Of a stretch of DNA of 17,073 nt, positions 13,386 through 17,073 are shown in pieces. Origin of the DNA: an uncultured Parvibacter sp. (GTDB taxonomy: Bacteria > Actinomycetota > Coriobacteriia > Coriobacteriales > Eggerthellaceae); contig CAJUNI010000018.1 in assembly GCA_910587945.1 (NCBI GenBank), positions 14,287 through 31,359 on the forward strand. Direction: 5' to 3'. How positions within the stretch are numbered: the first letter of the stretch is position 1; the number at the start of each line of letters is the position of its first letter. The position numbers were made by a program, and so were the translations under genes. The notes under the pieces are model-generated. The model saw nothing but the letters and a program-made list of their open reading frames with translations. It was not told the DNA's origin and made no database searches.

Positions 13386-14669
13386 TTATTCACCGTCAGC
13401 CTGGCGGGCCGCAGCAATACCAGCGCGAGAGACCTTACCCAGCTTTACGCTGAAGACAATGGCGCATACCAGACCAACCGCAGCAACGATAGCAGGCGGC
13501 ACACCCAGCATCGCCCAGGAAGCACCGGACTCAAGCATGGCACCCATGATAGGAGCAGCCGGAATACCGCCACCGTTGGAAGCGATAGCGCAGATGCCAA
13601 ACGCAGCAGCGATAACGGCAGGGCTGCTGGAAACCCACTGCACATTCGTGAAGATCGTGGGAACTACCATGTTCACAGCCAAGCCGAAGAAGAACATCGA
13701 TACCAGCGCCAGCGTTTCCATGCTAAAGGCAAACATCAAAGCGCAAGCAATAACAGTCAGAACGAAGATCACAACCAAGACCTTCGTATGATCGTTAACC
13801 TTGTTCAAGATGGCACCAATAATCAGACCTGCCACAATACCAATGATGTTCAAGATGCCATTCCAGCTTTGAGCCGCAGCCGGATCCATACCCACCTCTG
13901 CCTGGAAGTAGGCTACAACTTCGCTGGTGTAGCAAGAGAAGGCAAAGGCGAAGCAGATCATCATCACAAAGCACAGCCACACATAGCCGTTCTTAAAGGC
14001 ATCGGAAATTTTGACATTGCCAGAACCAGAAACCACGTCCATAACTTCTTGCTTCGGGATACGAATGCCAACCAACACCAAGATCAGCGCCACCACAGCA
14101 ATGGCAATGCCGAAGTAGAACAGCGGATGCCAATCCATGTTCGGGCCACCGGTCAAGAAGTTAACGCCAGCCTCCGGGTTCGGAGCCATCAAGAACGGAG
14201 CAATGAAGTTGATGAGGATCCCGCCCAGGGCAATCCACATAGACCAAATAGCATTCGGCATACCACGCTTGGTAGGATCACTAAAGAGGATCGTTACAAA
14301 GGTCGGACCAGCAGTAGCAATCAGACCATTCGCAAAGCCGAAGATGAAGCGGCCCACAAAGGCCAGGGTAATATCGGTGGACATAACCACCATCACGTCA
14401 GAGACAAGAATGCATGCCAAGGCAATGATCAGCATGTTCTTAGGACCAATTTTTGATTGAATAGATGCCGTGAAGAATGCCAGGATCGTGCCAGCCACTG
14501 AGTTCCAAGACATCAGCCATCCAGCACCCACCATATCATTACCAAATGATGCGGCAACATAAACCATTGCAGTAGGAATTGCCATGAGCGAAACCGAGTA
14601 GGCGATGCCGGCAATCAGAACAATGATGAATGTCCCCCAAGACGCACCTGCACTTCTTTCTTGTGCCAT
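13386..14669 (-). CDS. MFS transporter, probable substrate carrier of the molybdopterin-enzyme cassette
   Basis: This 427-residue inner-membrane protein has the alternating hydrophobic segments of a 12-helix major facilitator. The first helix follows ASWGTFIIVLIAGIAYSVS, and the segment RFIFGFANGLIATAGPTFV with the SDPTKRG cytoplasmic loop resembles the conserved N-half MFS pattern. A longer central loop (around residues 200-220) joins the two halves. I set the start at the ATG at 14669 because AAAGGA stands 7 nt upstream; upstream in-frame ATGs (14720 and beyond) fall across an inverted-repeat region. The gene has its own terminator and lies between the membrane LuxR regulator and the molybdopterin enzyme on the same strand. 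It probably imports the enzyme's substrate or exports its product. The substrate cannot be read from sequence. Confidence 0.92.
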   Translation of the reverse strand: MAQERSAGASWGTFIIVLIAGIAYSVSLMAIPTAMVYVAASFGNDMVGAGWLMSWNSVAGTILAFFTASIQSKIGPKNMLIIALACILVSDVMVVMSTDITLAFVGRFIFGFANGLIATAGPTFVTILFSDPTKRGMPNAIWSMWIALGGILINFIAPFLMAPNPEAGVNFLTGGPNMDWHPLFYFGIAIAVVALILVLVGIRIPKQEVMDVVSGSGNVKISDAFKNGYVWLCFVMMICFAFAFSCYTSEVVAYFQAEVGMDPAAAQSWNGILNIIGIVAGLIIGAILNKVNDHTKVLVVIFVLTVIACALMFAFSMETLALVSMFFFGLAVNMVVPTIFTNVQWVSSSPAVIAAAFGICAIASNGGGIPAAPIMGAMLESGASWAMLGVPPAIVAAVGLVCAIVFSVKLGKVSRAGIAAARQADGE

Positions 14670-14747
14670 TGAAAATCCTTTCGTTATACATAACGAGTTT
14701 GAGCGCTTTTGCGCCCTCAAGAAAGATGCAACATGCCTGCCTTATTC

Positions 14748-14781
14748 TTCATCCTGGCTTCTCTTGAGAAGCTAGGATGAA
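14748..14781. promoter_or_regulatory. 34-bp near-perfect dyad upstream of the MFS gene
   Basis: TTCATCCT-G-GCTTCTC (14748-14763) faces GAGAAGC-T-AGGATGAA (14766-14781) across only two bases; 15 of 16 positions are Watson-Crick pairs. A 2-base centre is too tight for an ideal RNA loop, so a DNA operator is at least as likely as an RNA hairpin. It lies about 80-110 bp upstream of the MFS start. Confidence 0.5.
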
Positions 14782-14941
14782 AAACACACATCCCATCGCG
14801 TTAATCTTACCGAAAATAACCCGAGGGTGATATTGGATGAATTCCCAAGAAACTGCGTCGCCCTCATGCACAACGCCGAAAATACATCGGAAAAACCTAG
14901 CACATCGACCATGAACCCGATATTCGCCGGCATGGAATCCA

Positions 14942-14978
14942 ATGCGAGGCATGAAACGCTACGTTTCGTGCCTCGCAT
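14942..14978. promoter_or_regulatory. 37-bp dyad downstream of the LuxR gene
   Basis: ATGCGAGGCA-T-GAAACG (14942-14958) pairs with CGTTTC-G-TGCCTCGCAT (14962-14978) around CTA, 16 of 17 positions Watson-Crick. It lies 53 nt past the LuxR stop. No U-tract follows leftward, so it could be a U-poor terminator of the regulator gene or an operator for the MFS gene. Confidence 0.5.
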
Positions 14979-15031
14979 CATACTTCGTCTAAGCTCAAAT
15001 ACTAAATCCGATCGGCATCCCTATGTGCTCA

Positions 15032-16675
15032 TTAGGATTCCGGAAAATCATCTCGCTCCAAAAGATCAAAAAGCTCTTGACGCGAATGAATATCCAATTT
15101 GCGATAGATGTTGTAGACATGGGTTTTTGCCGTCGCTCGCGAGATGGTGAAGTGCTCCATGATGTAGTAGGTATCACGGCCTCGGGCCAAAAGCGAAAGG
15201 ATCTCTGTCTGTCGCGGCGAGAGCCCATAATGAGACGCAACGGCGTCTAAGCGTTGGCGAAGATAGGATCCCGCAGGAATGAACTTATCATCCGTCGCGC
15301 CCTCCGCTTCCCCATCATCTAGGACAGCTAGCTCAGCTCCTTCACTGCCTCCCTGAGCAAGGAGTACCCCAGGCTGTGTAGGCCCAAAACTCGATTCCCC
15401 GGCCAAATCCTCTTCGACACCGGTTACGTTTTCATCTACCCAATCCTCAGGGAATGAAACACGGTTAAGCTGTACCTGGGCAAACGTCATATAGAGCACG
15501 ACCGCACTGGTTCCTACAATGACCGCATCCACCGGAAACAGATAATCCACGAGAGCCATTACTGCCGAGCCTAGAAGGGCGCCCACCACGGTGTAGGTAA
15601 TTTCGGTATAGCTATAGAGGGGAGAGAGCTGCTCAAAGCGCACGAGCTCGGCTCCTGCCATAAACACAATAAGCAGCTGGAGAAAAATCACGGTTACCAA
15701 ATAACCGTAGATCACGACAAATCCCATACCATGCACGAGTGGCATGCAGAGGTACCCACAAGCAAGTGCGGCAGTTAAATAGTCTTTACTCACGCGCTCT
15801 ACATCAAATCGTCGCGAGGTGTAACTCACCATCAAAATGATGGCGGCACACAAAAGAGCAGCGCCAAATATGAGGATGGGTGAAACCGAAGCGGCAGCAA
15901 CGCTTCCCCCTTCCATGAGATACCAAAGACCGCCGTCAACCCCAATCACTACCCCGATGGTAAAGTAGTTAAATTCCCCTAATCGACTATAGACACGGTC
16001 ACGGCGACGCTCACGAGACTCAGCAATACTCACTCTAAGCAAGACATCTCGACGATCGTTGTGAACAAACAGCAGCAGCAAGCAAGCAGCAAGAGCCGCC
16101 ATATCCCGCAGATAATCCATAGGAAGCAAGTGATCAGGCGTAAAGCTGGCGGCAACCAAAGCAGCAGCCGCCACAATAACCGCCTCAGACAAAATCAAGC
16201 CGAGGCTTTTTCTGCCGACCGTACAGGCATGGGACCACCATAGAAAAATGAGAGCAACGCATCCACCAGATACGCCAGGAATTCCCACCATCCACCAAGG
16301 GGTACTGAGAAGAATCGGGCATAAAACAGTGCCAACAGACGCAATGACTAAGAGTGCCATGATGCCCGCCGGCGATGAAAACGGACGGGCAAAACAACGA
16401 AGCGCTACCAACCACAAAAGCGCACAGCCGATGATAAGCACATCCACGAAAAAGCGGGTGCCCACTAAACCGAGCTCCATGGGATGCAAAGAGGCTGCAC
16501 CAAAGGTTGCACACACCGCAAACAAAGCACAGGCAAATCCCACCACCAAAACACCTTGACTGCGTCCCTTATCGGCATCGAGCGATACCACTTTGGGTTC
16601 AAGGGTTACAGGATCCGTATTCGATTCCGTGTGCGTTTGATTCATAGGCGAGATCCCCCATTTCCGCCTCGCCAT
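15032..16675 (-). CDS. Membrane-bound LuxR-family transcriptional regulator
   Basis: This 547-residue protein joins a large N-terminal membrane domain to a C-terminal LuxR-type DNA-binding domain. Roughly residues 40-400 form about ten to twelve hydrophobic segments with short charged loops (for example HNDRRDVLLRVSIAESRERRR in the middle). An acidic linker (about 410-465) leads to the helix-turn-helix at 485-540: LSPRQTEILSLLARGRD, then ISRATAKTHVYNIYRKLDIHSRQEL, a textbook GerE/LuxR module. Membrane LuxR proteins of this shape are strongly expanded in Eggerthellaceae beside molybdopterin enzymes and transporters, where they sense substrates. It is therefore the likely activator of the MFS and enzyme genes downstream. 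The ATG at 16675 has AGAGGA at about 8 nt; the ATG at 16645, preceded by GGGGGA, is an alternative that would remove 10 residues. Confidence 0.92.
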   Translation of the reverse strand: MARRKWGISPMNQTHTESNTDPVTLEPKVVSLDADKGRSQGVLVVGFACALFAVCATFGAASLHPMELGLVGTRFFVDVLIIGCALLWLVALRCFARPFSSPAGIMALLVIASVGTVLCPILLSTPWWMVGIPGVSGGCVALIFLWWSHACTVGRKSLGLILSEAVIVAAAALVAASFTPDHLLPMDYLRDMAALAACLLLLFVHNDRRDVLLRVSIAESRERRRDRVYSRLGEFNYFTIGVVIGVDGGLWYLMEGGSVAAASVSPILIFGAALLCAAIILMVSYTSRRFDVERVSKDYLTAALACGYLCMPLVHGMGFVVIYGYLVTVIFLQLLIVFMAGAELVRFEQLSPLYSYTEITYTVVGALLGSAVMALVDYLFPVDAVIVGTSAVVLYMTFAQVQLNRVSFPEDWVDENVTGVEEDLAGESSFGPTQPGVLLAQGGSEGAELAVLDDGEAEGATDDKFIPAGSYLRQRLDAVASHYGLSPRQTEILSLLARGRDTYYIMEHFTISRATAKTHVYNIYRKLDIHSRQELFDLLERDDFPES

Positions 16676-16837
16676 TCCACTCTTCCTCTTCGATGTTCAT
16701 TATCCTCGCAAATACTAAGGGGTTCTTTAGAGGAAATGCCAAAATATAGCGTAGAATACGGAGGAATTGATAGGGGCGATTATTCTCATCTCTTAATATT
16801 CTCGGTTCTGACCGGCGCTAACGGGAAAGGAGCTTTC
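16676..16837. promoter_or_regulatory. Divergent promoter region between LuxR and the right-edge gene
   Basis: This A/T-rich 162-bp gap must drive both flanking genes. Leftward, TATATT near 16745 is a possible -10 for the LuxR gene. Rightward, TTGATA and TAATAT near 16768-16797 look like promoter hexamers, but their spacing of 21 bp is too wide. No clear operator is seen. Confidence 0.35.
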
Positions 16838-17073
16838 ATGGCTTCTACCGCAAGGACTTTGTCGAATCTTCCATTAAACGAATCCATCACCCTTGCTATG
16901 GTGCAAGATATCTTGAGAGCAGAGGGCACCATTGAGCCCAGTGCTGCCCTCAATTACAATCCCACCTTTCGCTGGGTCGAGTTTCTTGTCACCGACGCCC
17001 TTCCCGCAGCTCTCCGCAACGAATTCCCTCTTGCCATTAGCGAAGAAACCCTTCGCATTACCGACCTTCAGCA
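16838..17073 (+). CDS. Unidentified protein, N-terminal 78 residues (partial)
   Basis: An open frame starts at the ATG at 16838 after a strong GGGAAAGGAG site and runs without a stop to the right edge. The visible product begins MASTARTLSNLPLNESITL and continues through a soluble-looking sequence with no signal peptide, membrane segment or cysteine (ILRAEGTIEPSAALN, FRWVEFLVTDALPAALRNE). I do not recognise the family. Codon use resembles its neighbours, and the ribosome-binding site supports a real gene. It is divergent from the membrane LuxR gene and could be its target or simply the next unrelated locus. Confidence 0.75.
   Translation, partial: MASTARTLSNLPLNESITLAMVQDILRAEGTIEPSAALNYNPTFRWVEFLVTDALPAALRNEFPLAISEETLRITDLQ

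Larger units (their letters stand above)
14670..15031. promoter_or_regulatory. Regulatory intergenic region between LuxR and MFS genes, rich in dyads
   Basis: This 362-bp gap contains four dyads. TCGTTAT-AC-ATAACGA (14681-14696) overlaps the MFS ribosome-binding site. TTGAG/CTCAA with a GCGC inner stem spans 14698-14719. A 16-bp stem with a 2-base loop spans 14748-14781, and a 17-bp stem with a 3-base loop spans 14942-14978. The MFS promoter must lie here, but I see no clear hexamers. Short open frames lack ribosome-binding sites. Confidence 0.55.

Noticed and set aside
14681..14696. TATAAC as the -10 of the MFS promoter
   Set aside because: The start of transcription would fall on the ribosome-binding site itself, and no -35 lies at a suitable distance.

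Overview
The window reads as part of a chromosome of an anaerobic actinobacterium of the Coriobacteriia, most likely an Eggerthellaceae-type organism. This is an inference. It rests on a single-chain pyruvate:ferredoxin oxidoreductase, a dipeptide transporter with a permease-ATPase fusion, a soluble molybdopterin enzyme of the kind these bacteria carry in many copies, and a LuxR-type regulator fused to a many-helix membrane domain. Base composition looks moderate, near 50-55% G+C by eye. No tRNA, rRNA, CRISPR array or insertion sequence is visible.

Left part (1-7816): the 5' 500 codons of nifJ run leftward off the window. Divergent from it is a rightward peptide-transport locus. A Tat/lipoprotein substrate-binding protein comes first and is closed by its own strong terminator. 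Then follow a DppB-type permease, a DppC-DppD fusion, and a DppF-type ATPase that overlaps the fusion by ATGA; a second strong terminator ends the locus. The binding protein has a convincing promoter (TTCACA, 17 bp, GATAAT) with a 14-bp perfect palindrome over the predicted start of transcription. Together these genes fit a peptide- and amino-acid-fermenting anaerobe that oxidises pyruvate with ferredoxin.

Middle (7817-9353): a leftward housekeeping-like cluster holds a 64-residue eight-cysteine zinc-ribbon protein, a SlyD-like FKBP prolyl isomerase and a 79-residue zinc-ribbon protein with a collagen-like Ala/Pro/Gly tail. The last gene is preceded by about 140 nt of tandem stem-loops, one with a GNRA tetraloop.

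Right part (9453-16675): a leftward catabolic cassette. In transcriptional order it is a membrane LuxR regulator, an MFS transporter with its own UUCG terminator, a large gene-free region (12514-13265) with long imperfect hairpins and repeats, an 875-residue DMSO-reductase-superfamily enzyme without a Tat signal, and a 114-residue protein with two [4Fe-4S] motifs. The layout (sensor, transporter, cofactor enzyme, electron carrier) suggests inducible uptake and cytoplasmic reductive or non-redox conversion of one small, probably aromatic or unsaturated substrate. The enzyme resembles acetylene hydratase and pyrogallol transhydroxylase more than respiratory DMSO reductases, but lacks the first cluster cysteine and the acetylene hydratase catalytic Asp. 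Its substrate is unknown, and the cassette is the best candidate in the window for undescribed biology.

Right edge: a rightward gene, divergent from the LuxR gene, begins at 16838 and runs off the window unidentified.
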